From NCBI GenBank assembly GCA_019722365.1, contig JADFUC010001792.1, positions 1-64,000 of the forward strand: a stretch of 64,000 nucleotides of DNA, given 5' to 3'. Source of the stretch: Lithospermum erythrorhizon (Eukaryota > Streptophyta > Magnoliopsida > Boraginales > Boraginaceae). Positions 1-10,611 of the stretch are shown here, in pieces; the stretch's first letter is position 1, and every line of letters begins with the position of its first letter. The notes under the pieces are model-generated. The model was not told the DNA's origin, did not search any database, and saw only the letters and a list, made by a program, of their open reading frames with translations. The position numbers and the translations under genes were made by a program.

Positions 1-1430
1 TCGGTATTGCTTCGTTCGGTTACGTATTGCTAACACCATAAACGCATTCAGAAACACTAGTAAGCGGTAAACACCATACATCGTTGTTGAAATACCATAA
101 CCATCAAACATAAATAAAGTACTTAAATACAAAATATTGTTCAAACTTCGAAACAACATAAACATCATACATATAATATATGAACACATTAATTCATGTG
201 TTTATTTCCCTTTAACTTCTTCTTGACGATAAATGGAGGTGGGCGTCATAAGTGTCCTTGGGTTGAAGTAAAGTTTTGTGAGATCCTATTAAGCGCCGGA
301 CATCTCCGGCCACATGGATCCCTCGTGTCGTTGTCATTTACTTAGTTCATCATCCTCTCTTCTCGGTCCTTCATGACATGCACTCTCGGCCTTGACCCGG
401 TTACCTTATCCAACAACTGCTTTAAAGTATCATTTCTGCGCACTCACGTGGGTTGTTGTAGGTGGATGCACCTCGGTGAGGATACGGATAGACCTCCTCC
501 CGGACCCAGCCTTGACTCACAGGTACCCGCTATCGAACGCCGCTTTAGGAGCTGCATGTCCATTGTAGTTCGTACCTGCTAACCTGCTTCATAATTTTAG
601 TAGATTTTCCACTTAGATCTACGGCGCGCCGTGTCCACTTAAATAAACCTCAAACTTAACAATTGAGGCTTTTGAAATCATCGCCGCCTTAGTAACCCGG
701 CGCTTCCGACATTCTAGAGACCAGACATATTTTTTCCTACTAACCAACAAATGAGACAAGATCTCATGTCATATTGTGGGCGTCTTGGTCTTATGATAAA
801 AAAATAATGTTCAAAAGGATAATGTGGGGTAGTTAACCTTTGTATCCGTCAAAACTGATTGAGATCATTTGTATCGCGCTTAGTTCGGTGGCCTGACTAG
901 TTGTTGGAAACAAAATCCCTTGGACCACCTTCGATACAAACTTCCCGGCCCCATTTAGATTGGCTTGCTATACACTAACTACGATTAAGGGCTCTAGATT
1001 GTGTGCTTATATTAGCCGCAATCCTCACATCGGTGGTCAATTCTCGCACCACCCCTAGTGGGATAATCCTCTATACATTCATCGTTACTCGTCCTTATGT
1101 CTAGTCATAAAAATTCAATCTAACGTCCTCTCAGTAATCATTCCTTTACGCGCCCATTAACATTAAAAGTTAATCCCTATCATAGAATTGCGCCATTATC
1201 AAGTTAAATTTTCACCGGTCAATCCAGCCAGACTTATAAAATTGAACTACGATATCGGATACCATTCAAATTAAATGTACAAAGATTTTCTAATTTAGCA
1301 TTTTAAAATATTCGAATATCACGAGGTTACCATTAAATTATTTGTCGAGACCTCATCGAGATATACTCCTGCCGTGCATTTGAGCTCCTTTCCCTGTCTG
1401 ATAGCCACTCGTGTTCGTACTCTCCACTTT
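1..1430 (+). repeat. Left arm of a long imperfect inverted repeat (cut by the window edge)
   Basis: Read as its reverse complement, this stretch matches 1590-2870 block by block. Clear blocks are 54-123 against 2771-2842, about 210-450 against 2500-2720, 930-1000 against 2070-2130, and 1261-1334 against 1701-1769. Identity by eye is roughly 75-85 percent with many small indels. The arm has no intact ORF and I recognise no protein family. It could be one half of a foldback-type or Mutator-like element, or an inverted duplication of an older unknown repeat. Its outer end is not in the window. Confidence 0.8.
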
Positions 1431-1589
1431 CTAAATTGTTGCTGTAACTACATATTGGTGTTCAATTTAAGAAAATGGCACAAAAAAGGGGAGGACAAGA
1501 GGGGCACAATCATCACGTGGATCAAGAAGAGGGCTAGAAAAGTCATGTAGTTGAGGGAAAGGCTGCTTATTATGAGAAGGAAAACGACA

Positions 1590-2870
1590 TGAGGAAGTGG
1601 AGGAGGGCTGAGGGACGTTGAGCCATTGCTTGGAAAGTGGAGCCTCAAATGCCACGGAAAGGAGTGATATATCTCGATGGGCCTAGATGAGCAATTTCTG
1701 CAGGTAACACCGTATTCGAATATAGAAAATGCTAAATTAGAAAATCTTTGTACATTTAATTGTGAATGGTATTATAGGATATAAATGAATTCAATTTTAT
1801 AAGTCTATGGGTATGGGCCGGTAAGGGCGAACTTGATAATGGTGACCACATGACCAGGTTAACTTTTAGTATTGTGGTACAAGGAATGATTAGGAGGAGA
1901 GAGGTTTTAGGTTGGTTTTATGACTAGACATGAGGACTGATAATGATGAAATGTATAAGAGGATGTGAGGGGTGGTGTGAGTATTTGATAATAATTAGGC
2001 AAGAGAGGATTGTGTTAAGATGCTTAACAATAATCGTAGAGGCCTTAATCCTCTTAGGGTGGTGTATATAAGTACAAATCTAAATGGGGCAGAATTTGTA
2101 TCGAAGGTAGTCAAAGGGATTTTGTTTCTAGTTAGGCCACCCGAACTAAGCGCGACAGAAATGATCGCAACTTGGATGCTCTTGGCCGGATACATACCCC
2201 CACATCCTCGAACATTTTTTATCATAAGACTAAAGGTGCCAGTATGGCATGATCTTTGTCCCGTTTGTTGGTTGAAGTAGGAAAAATATTGTCTCTTCCT
2301 AGAATAATATCGGATGAAGGGTTAATAAGGCGACATTCAAAAGCCTAAATTGCTAAGTTTGAGAGTTTATTTGTGGGATAGGTTGATCGGTGTCTAGAAA
2401 GGTGAAGGGTTGAGGTATCGGAACTACAATGGATCTGGTGACTCCAGGCCAGATCGAGGTCCTATCGTATCCTTAGGTAATCCACTTGCAACAACCGACA
2501 TGATGTGGAGTGATACTTTAAAGTTGTTGGATAGCCCCATTTGCGTCGAGATAATCGATGTCATGAAGAGGATGATGAGAGCGAAATGGCGGCGATGAGG
2601 ATCATATTGGCTAGGGATGTCGAGGCGTTTAATTGATAAACAAAACTTTCCTCAGCAACCTAGTGACACTCAGCCCGCCTCACCTCCACTTTATCGTTGA
2701 AGAAGAAAGCAAGCATGAATGAATGTGTTATATGTATATACATGTTGCCCCGGTTGAACTCTTTATTGAAGTACTTTTATTTATGTTTGATGGTTATGGT
2801 ATTTCATCAATGATGTGTATGGTGTTTCATTTTACTAGTGTTTGAGAGCAATGTTTAGTGTTTGGAGTGT
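1590..2870 (-). repeat. Right arm of the long imperfect inverted repeat
   Basis: This is the partner of 1-1430 in opposite orientation. The centre (about 1431-1589) is unpaired or poorly paired, so a transcript across it could form a hairpin with arms over 1 kb. The longest plus-strand ORF (2020-2280, 86 codons) has a decayed counterpart in the left arm, which suggests both arms derive from one old coding sequence. I cannot assign it to a family. The outer part (2880-2950) weakly repeats the 2720-2790 block in direct orientation. Confidence 0.8.
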
Positions 2871-3344
2871 GATGGTTATGGTTTTGTCAAGTTTAAACAA
2901 TGTTTTTTATTTACATACTTTTATTCAAAGTTTCATACGTTTAATATGTTGTGTGAATGAATTGTAGTTGTTTGTTTATATGTTGAAAAGCTACGAGCTT
3001 TTTCTGTACATAAGCACATTAGTGTGAATATACACGTTACTATAGCAGAAAAATACTGACATTGTAGGTATTAGCATTGGTATCGTTTCGCGTATGAAAT
3101 GATCTCTTGCGTTGAGGCTTCAGTCGGGCCGGGCCGAATGCCACGAATTTGGGTGAGTTCGAACTTGAGGCTGGGGCGCGATCACCGGCGTCCGACCCCA
3201 CCAATTAACGGGCAGGAGGGCGTTAAAGTGGGCACGGGCGGGAATTTGGAGCCGGCCCCAGGCAGTGGACTTCTTTTCTTGTTGCATTCATGAATGAAAT
3301 TATAACAAAAAATGTTACTCCTTATATATTTAATCTGTTTGCAG
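2871..3344. other. Upstream flank / presumed intron sequence of the LBD gene
   Basis: No exon is supported here. The 3' end reads as a pyrimidine-containing intron end with acceptor TTTGCAG just before 3345. The part around 3120-3260 is unusually GC-rich. It has no LOB-domain cysteine pattern, so it is not the missing first LBD exon. Confidence 0.5.
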
Positions 3345-3868
3345 CTTTGTTTGAGTCTCTACTATTTGAAGCGTGTGGAAGAACAGTGAATCCAATAAAT
3401 GGGGCAGTGGGACTGGTGTGGAGTGGGAAGTGGCACGTGTGTCAGACTGCAGTGGAGACGGTGTTACGCGGAGGAGTGCTGAAGCCGTTGCCGGAATTCT
3501 CTATGGAAGTTGACGATCTAACTGAAGAAACTAATAACATTAATAATAAACGATTTTCAAAGATGCAAAGAAGAAATGATTTTGAAGACGATGAAACTGA
3601 GTTAGATCTTGCATTGCCAGTAGGTGGTGGTGGTGGGATGAAAAGGAGGGTGGCGACGCCTTCGGAAGAGTCTGAAACGACGACGTTTGGATCTTGTCCA
3701 TTCAGAGGAATATGTTCAATGGTAGTGGCCATCAAGAAAGCTCCTCAGATTATTTTTATAATTATTTCCAGTTTTTGTTTGAGGTTTAAGTTGTCGAATA
3801 ATTTTGAGATACAATTTTACTGGCTGCATTATTTGAGCCGAAAAAGTTTAGAGCTAGTGGCCACTTGA
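3345..3868 (+). CDS. LOB-domain (LBD) transcription factor, class II, second exon only
   Basis: The exon opens after the acceptor at 3341-3344 with the second half of a LOB domain: the segment [19 protein letters not shown], then [15 protein letters not shown]. This is the class II LBD signature (LBD37-42 group). An acidic stretch follows and ends in TELDLALP, which contains an LxLxL EAR-type repression motif (about 3597-3625). Class II LBD proteins are nuclear DNA-binding regulators linked to nitrogen and anthocyanin control. The first exon, which should carry the CX2CX6CX3C zinc-like motif, is absent from the 3.3 kb upstream. After about 3690 the open frame turns into a hydrophobic tail, while another frame gives a more typical hydrophilic end (GSGHQESSS) stopping at 3788. 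A small indel near 3690 is therefore likely. I trust the family and am unsure that the gene is functional. Confidence 0.8.
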
Positions 3869-4189
3869 TTTTCTCAGTCGAGGAGATATTGGCTCATTTT
3901 CTAGTTTTTATTTTCTTTTTATCACCTTTTCACCTTCAAGTTTCCTCATTTTATGTCACTCTTGATGTGACTTATAATAAATATGGAGGACTAATAATTT
4001 ATTCTTGGTATATAATGATAATTTTGATTTACTCGATTAATTGTAGCTTGATCCATCGATAATTGATCGATTTCTATTTAGGATTTATAGTTGACAAATT
4101 GGGAAACTGAAATAAAAAAGAGGGAAAGTCAGTTTATAATGTTTTATATAATGGTATTTACATTTAGGATGTTTATATGGGCGACCCAC
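3869..4189. other. LBD 3' flank, no gene seen
   Basis: AT-rich sequence between the LBD exon and the LINE remnant. The short ORF over 3865-4062 has no recognisable motif. I see nothing else supported. Confidence 0.4.
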
Positions 4190-7180
4190 AAAATCCCATC
4201 TTGAAACATCTTACCCCGGACGAGATACGCAAATATTTCGCTTAACGCACATCATCCACCTATTTTAATTTGTGGAGACTATGTAACCAAGAGTCTTTTT
4301 CTAATCATGAAGAAAATTCTCTCCGCACCTTCTAAAAACATCCTCGGCTTCGCCATCTTCTTGACTTCATTAACTTCTTTGGGTTGGAAGACTTAAGCCA
4401 CTTAGGTTGTGAATTTACTTGAGTCGGAAAACGTAACAACATTATTGTCTTTGAAAAATTAGATCGAGCGATGAGTAATTTTGATTGGAATAGCTATTTT
4501 CTAACTCTACGTAAGAGTTTTTACTGACCGGGGAGATCGGATCAAGGACCCCACGATCATTAATGCAAAGAAACTTTTTTTTAAAAAGGTCTATTCCTTT
4601 CAAACATGAGAGGATTGGTTACAAAACTTCAATTTCCTTAGTATCATCAATTCGCAGCTGGAATTATAAGAATGGGAACAAATATAAATACAATTCCTTC
4701 TCTCTTTTGGATTATAATAATGAATAATTCTAGAATTAACATAAAAAAATGGAATAAAGATCGTATTGGTAATATCTTTCAACACATCAAAAATATTCAA
4801 TTTCAACTAAAAAATCTTCAAAATAATCTTGATATTCCTAGTAACCTTGCTCTAGATCTCAATCTGAGAAAACAACTTGCCATAACTTTATTCTTTGTGA
4901 AGAAGAAGATTATTGATTCTAGCGGCTCAAGCTTCTTGTTATTAACAATGGAACAAAATACCAAAAATTCTTTAGCTTTCATATGTCAAGCAGAGCGAAA
5001 ATTAATAACACCCTTGAACTTTAGATCCATGATAATAATCTTGTGTCTTTTGAACATGATATTCAAGGTCATTGTAGAAACTACTTTCATAGCCTTTTCA
5101 ACTTATTGATTTAATTCCTCAAAATAACCCATCTTATCGGTAGTATAACCAACTTCCTCGACTTAGCGATTAAATCTCACTCATCTCACACAATTTCACG
5201 ACAACAAAGTAAAAATGCCCACTTTTTCAAATACCCTCAGAATAAATTACGTAGTCAGGATGGCTTTTCAGATTTCTTTCAAGAGCATTGGGATCTTGTG
5301 GGCTCGAATTTATCTAAAGCCATCCTTGAATTTCTTAACGATGGTAAGCTCCTCAAACAATTTAATAATACACTCATTACACTTATACCCAAAATCAATT
5401 GTCCCAAAACTATTATGGATTTCAGACCAATCAGCCTCTGCAACACTATTTATAAAATTGCATCTAAAACTATGGTCAATCGAGTTAAACCTATCTTAAA
5501 AGACCTCTTGTCACCTTTTCAAAATGGTTTTATTAATGGTAAAAATGGTCAGGACAATATCATAATGGCACTTGAACTTACCCACTCTATCAAAACTTCA
5601 AAAAGAACTAAAACTGGTTTGGCAGCTATAAAAATTAACATGAGCAAAGCATTCGATAGATTAAGATGGGATTTCATTATTCTTTACGAAAAAGAATGCT
5701 AGATTTCGATAAATGGATACAACTTAACAATTTCCATCTCTGTTGGTTCAATACTCGATTCTGTGTGGTCATGTAAGCTGAGCCATTTAAGAAAACTAAC
5801 GGTTGAGGCAAGGTGATCACTTTGTCTCCCCATCCTTTGTAATTGCTCGGAGCTCTTTACCACGCCTCTCTTACTAACGCCCACATTAACAAACAATTAA
5901 ATGGTAGCATCTCGATCACTAAATGTATGGACTGTCCACTACTTCTCTACGGATAGCGAGATACTTCCTTGATAAACTTAATAAAAAAAAAAGCATTAAC
6001 ACATTCCATCATATCCTTACCACTTTTTTCTCAAATTCGGGACAAGTCATCAACTTGAATAAGTCAAGCATTACTTTTAGTCCTTTTATGCACAACAATT
6101 CCAAAAATGAAGCAATTAACACACTTAACATTGCCTCCTCTGATACCTTTGGTAAATATTTAGGTATTGATATGGACATTGGATTTAATAGAAAAAAAAA
6201 TGCGATCTTTGGATATTATTGATAAGAATTAAATTAAAGTATATCTTGAAAATAAAAAATTTAACTGCGGGGTAAAGTAACCTTATCAAATACATCTTCT
6301 GATCCATTTTGATTTTATCCATGGTATTTATATGATTCTAGGTACACTTAATGAAATGTCGACAAAATTCTGCAGAAAGCTTCTTATGAGGAGGCTCTAA
6401 TAATAATAAAAAATTCGTTGGATAAATTAGAAATTTCTTCAATTTGAAATTAAAAAGAAGGGCTGGTTGGAAAGCGATTACATCGTTTCGATCTTGCGCT
6501 CCACGAAAATGTTTGGTATAATTCATAATCCATAACCTACCCTAACTTGAACCACTCCAAATACTTCCCAAACTCTCTAATGTTGTTGGCAAGCATTTCT
6601 ATAAATTCTTCTTATAATCCTTCTTACACTTGGAGAGGCTTGAGAGAGAGCATCTCGGAAATTAAAAAAACTTTTACTTGGGAGGTGGGTAATGGGGAAG
6701 ATATTAATATTTGGACTGATCCTTGGCTTTTTAAAGATAAGATTTCAAATCTTAATACCTTCTTCAACCCTCATGCCGTCCCACCTTACCCCCTTAAACT
6801 CTCTCAACTAATCATTGAAAACTCTTATTGGAATTATCTCTTTATCACGAAATTTTTTCGTCTTATTTGTAACTTCAATCCACAGTAAACCTAATAATTC
6901 AAAGGATAAGCAAGTTTGGCCCTCTTAAAACTTTCACTACTAGACTCTATCTGAGAATACATTAATCAAAAGGCATCTTGGCAATGCAAAAACTTAAATA
7001 TTTCTCTAAAACCCGATGTAAAAATTTGGAACCATATTTGGAAGAACCACTCTGAAAAATTAAATATTTGCCATGAAAACTTATTCTTTATAGACTCCAC
7101 TGCCACTTGATATATCTTCCACCAAAACAATATTAAACATCCCCCAGAAACATCACTGGCGATTTACCAAGTAGATAATG
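4190..7180 (+). mobile_element. Degenerate L1-type LINE (non-LTR retrotransposon)
   Basis: Pieces of a plant LINE ORF2 occur in the right order on the plus strand. Endonuclease C-terminal remnants lie at about 4230-4500, with a linker at 4672-5000. Reverse transcriptase follows at 5298-5680: DFRPISLCNTIYKI, then a FINGKNGQDNI block and INMSKAFDRLRWDF, the LINE form of RT motif A. The thumb region is at 5990-6200 (SGQVINLNKSSITFSP) and the zf-RVT region at 6620-7160 (VGNGEDINIWTDPWL). Frameshifts and stops break every domain, and the FADD-box region (around 5700-5920) is badly damaged. It encodes no working enzyme. I could not place the poly(A) end or target duplications. Confidence 0.85.
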
Positions 7181-9299
7181 AATCTTCACGATCATCTTTT
7201 TCTTTACTTGTACTTTTGCAAAACATTTACAGTTCAATATCGACTCAAATATACACAACGACATAATAACTCTATTCAAAGCTTTATTTCAAAATTGAAG
7301 CTAAACTTGTGGAGTATTCTTTGGCATGTGTGACACTAGGAATGAAAGAAGGACTTTTTCGAGGGCTTTCAAACGTTCAAGCGAAACAAAATTTTCAACA
7401 TGACAACCAATTGGTACAATGCAAACAACACAAACAATAAAACAAACCAGCTTCAAAGAACCAAACAACAAAATAGCAACATAGAAGCGACAAAAGAAAA
7501 TCAAAAGCTGATACAATTTTGTATCTTCCTTTATGGCAACACTTGTAAAGGAAATTGCAAGAAAAAAAAATACAACAATCCCACTTGAGGGATCTTTGAA
7601 GAGAAAATTTGAACCGATATATGGAGTTATCCAATATGGATAGATATGGAAACAAACAAATCATTAAAAAGGAGAAATACCAATATTTGAAAATAACGAT
7701 TACATGACATCACAACTATGAAAAAGAAGATAGAAAGCTTGCAATTACAAGTCTTCTAGAGAAAAATTGTCATCCTTAGCCTCATCAAAAAAGCTAGAAA
7801 TCATTAAAATACATATTATCATACGGCTTTCTTTTCACATGGCATGGGGTAGAGAATACATGAGACTAAATAAACTGATGGAACTCAATTTTTGCGAGGA
7901 AGCTTCACGGATTTTGTGGACTCATCTTGTTCCGATGGAGTAGGGTGTTTCCTGAAATCAATCTTCCGGAAAGCTTCATGGAACAAATCAAATATGGAAG
8001 TTCATGGATAGTATTTCGGATAATATTTCGGTAGTAGTTATAGTGGTTCCCACGCCACTTTGAGCACTGTTAGCTCATTTTATTCTGATTTATCATTTTG
8101 TATTGACTATCTTTTTATCCTCCATAAAAAAAACTTTCTATGGTATACAGCTATTTATACAAGTGTCATCAACTTACACATGCCACATCATCTAAGAGAT
8201 TTAACTACCTTGAGAATTAATCATAGCCGTCCATTCGATTAAAGCTCAGCCGTTGGATCCGTAGCACGCGGATTAAACTCCTCTTCAAAACCATTCAGGG
8301 AGTTCGACTCATCTTAGTGCCATTTAATTAACACTTCATCGACTTAACTCTTCATACCTCATAATTGTGGGAAGCTTGTAGCACTCCATTTCCCCCCGTA
8401 TCAAATTGTACATGTGTAACTTAATAATTTATCACAATTCACAGTGTATGGATTCAAAATACCAATAGCCAATACATACGGAGTACTAATATTACACGCT
8501 GATGGGCTGATTCCACAATTAATGAATTTAAAACACCAGCAAGTAGTAACTATCTGCACTGATTTCTCAAGAAAATTTTAGTTATATAATATGGTGCATA
8601 AGTTTGTCAACATGGTGTAGATGGGAAATTGCGAGAGGCTATACTCCCCTAACTAGTGCCTTCATTCATCCAGTTTAAATGATTGATTATTTGCCATATA
8701 TGTTTTAATTTAGCTTATCAAGTGAAAATAAATTGCATTTACTTTGCTTTGTTATTATTGAGTTTGATAGTGAGAGTATGAATTAATGGATATATAAACT
8801 TGGTACAATGTAACAAATTTATTACATTATGTTTCATAGAATGAAAGATAAATATAGAAAGAAATAAGAATGCAACTTATTATTTTGGTGGAAAATTACA
8901 CATACTACTTAATTATGATGAGCTGAGGTCATCTTCATTAGTAAGGAAGCGATATAAATCATTTTAGCTTTTTATAATAATTTGTATCGATTTGAGCAAT
9001 TTTTGTTACAAATACTAATTATCAGATAGAATAATTTGAATTGGACTTATTTTGGTTTTTAAGCGTATCATATTCACAGAAATAATACATTTAATTAACG
9101 TGTAGCATTTTACATTTAAGTTGAATACATATAGAGATTAATGAATATTCATGTATGATAAATGAAGCATAGATGTTCTTGGGTTATTTAGAGAACTTAT
9201 GGTTTATTTGGATTGGGTGAACCTTAGGTGAAATTTTAAGTTTATCTCGTTGTGGTTCTATATTTTGTATTCACGTAGGTTAATGATGTTTTTTTAACC
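7181..9299. other. Intergenic, no gene supported
   Basis: AT-rich sequence between the LINE and the homeodomain gene. Its first part may be LINE 3' sequence. Short ORFs (7301-7516, 7395-7664, 8060-8242) are hydrophobic or low-complexity and match no family. A lone 'TACGGAGTA' near 8476 resembles the terminal motif of Stowaway-type MITEs, but no partner end is visible. Confidence 0.4.
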
Positions 9300-10611
9300 T
9301 CAATTACCTACCGTCTAAATTAATTTTGAAGTTTTACGAATTTCTAAGCGGAAGGTGTGGTGGGCTAGGTCCAGTTTCCATGTTCGGTTTGTGTAAGAGG
9401 CCCACAGGGGAGAAACAAAATCTGGAATAATCTATCGCGGTGTTGAAGAAGAAAGAGGTAATTAATCTGCGGTGATGATTTGGAGGCTCAAATCTCATCT
9501 TTCTATCAAGGTCGGACATAATTTTATATCTTTTCAATATTTATTTATTTATTTTTATATAAAAACATTATCGATGTTTTGGGTTGCCCTAGCTCTATTA
9601 GCTTTACCTTAATATCAGCTAAGATGTGTAATGTTGTGGGATTGATTGTTGATTGTTTTGCTTCTAGGCATTATCTAGCTTTACTGTTTTAGATTTTATA
9701 TAAACAATTAATTGGGGTGTGATATTCCTAGTATGGATGAGAACTTAATACTAAAGTGTATTATTGATAGGGAAAGAGTCAATCATAAGCATATCTCCTG
9801 AAAAGAATTAATGCTTCGATCAATCCGGGATGTTAACCAAGCAGACAGGTTGATGCTCTCAAAATAAGTTTGTTAACTCTGCGACCACATATAATCGCAA
9901 ATTGGCAATTCATACTCTGACGAAGTGAGTTTTCAAAGTCGTCAAACTAATGAACACATTGCCAACATTTTCCTGTATGCATCCAACAACTTTCACTTGA
10001 ACAAAACAACTGTGAACTGGTAGAAGAATTTGGGTTCTTATATCTCCTCAAGATAACCTGCCACCATATTACTCAAAAAGAAATAATAGCCATAGTGAAC
10101 AATACAAACGCATCAACAGGAGGATTCCTCAAAATGCGTTGGGCGTTTGGGAAGAAAGGATCTCCCATATCAGCCAACAAACCATCAAAGTTATTGAAGC
10201 GAGGCCAGAACTTGTTTGGATGATTTGAGGTATCTTCTACTCCTAAAAATATGTGGGATTGCAACTTTGAGAGTCACGGTGTGTGAACTTGAACCATGGC
10301 AATTTAGAGATCACCGCTTCCCTATTGAAGCCAGTCTCCCTAATCAGCACTTGCAGCAATTGTAAGGCGGGAATGCCACAGAGATCTTAACAGCGCTGAG
10401 TGGGAGAAGAAGAAAGGATTCTCCATTGAGAGGTAAGTGTGATTCTTTTGGACTTGCCTCCTAAAATTGATTTAACAAATGATACTCTTGCCCACTCATC
10501 GTCACCACATGATGATGGGAAGAATGTGATTGCATTCAGGGTGAGGGACTTACAGTGGGAGTTCTGGGCAACCTGAGGGAAATGGAAGATCAAGGGACTC
10601 ATATATATAAG
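9300..10611. other. Probable 5' region of the PRH gene (UTR, intron and uncertain first exons)
   Basis: This stretch precedes the first certain exon of the homeodomain gene. A short plus-strand stretch near 10381-10433 ends in a strong donor (AG before GTAAGT at 10434). Spliced to an acceptor at 10610-10611, it continues in frame into the certain exon, so it may be a small coding exon. No convincing start codon was found. Two minus-strand ORFs (10073-10264 and 10387-10602) have a coding-like look but no family I recognise; they may be chance or an inserted gene fragment. Confidence 0.35.

Noticed and set aside
3442..3735. Minus-strand 97-codon ORF opposite the LBD exon
   Set aside because: It is the antisense shadow of a clearly conserved plus-strand LBD exon.
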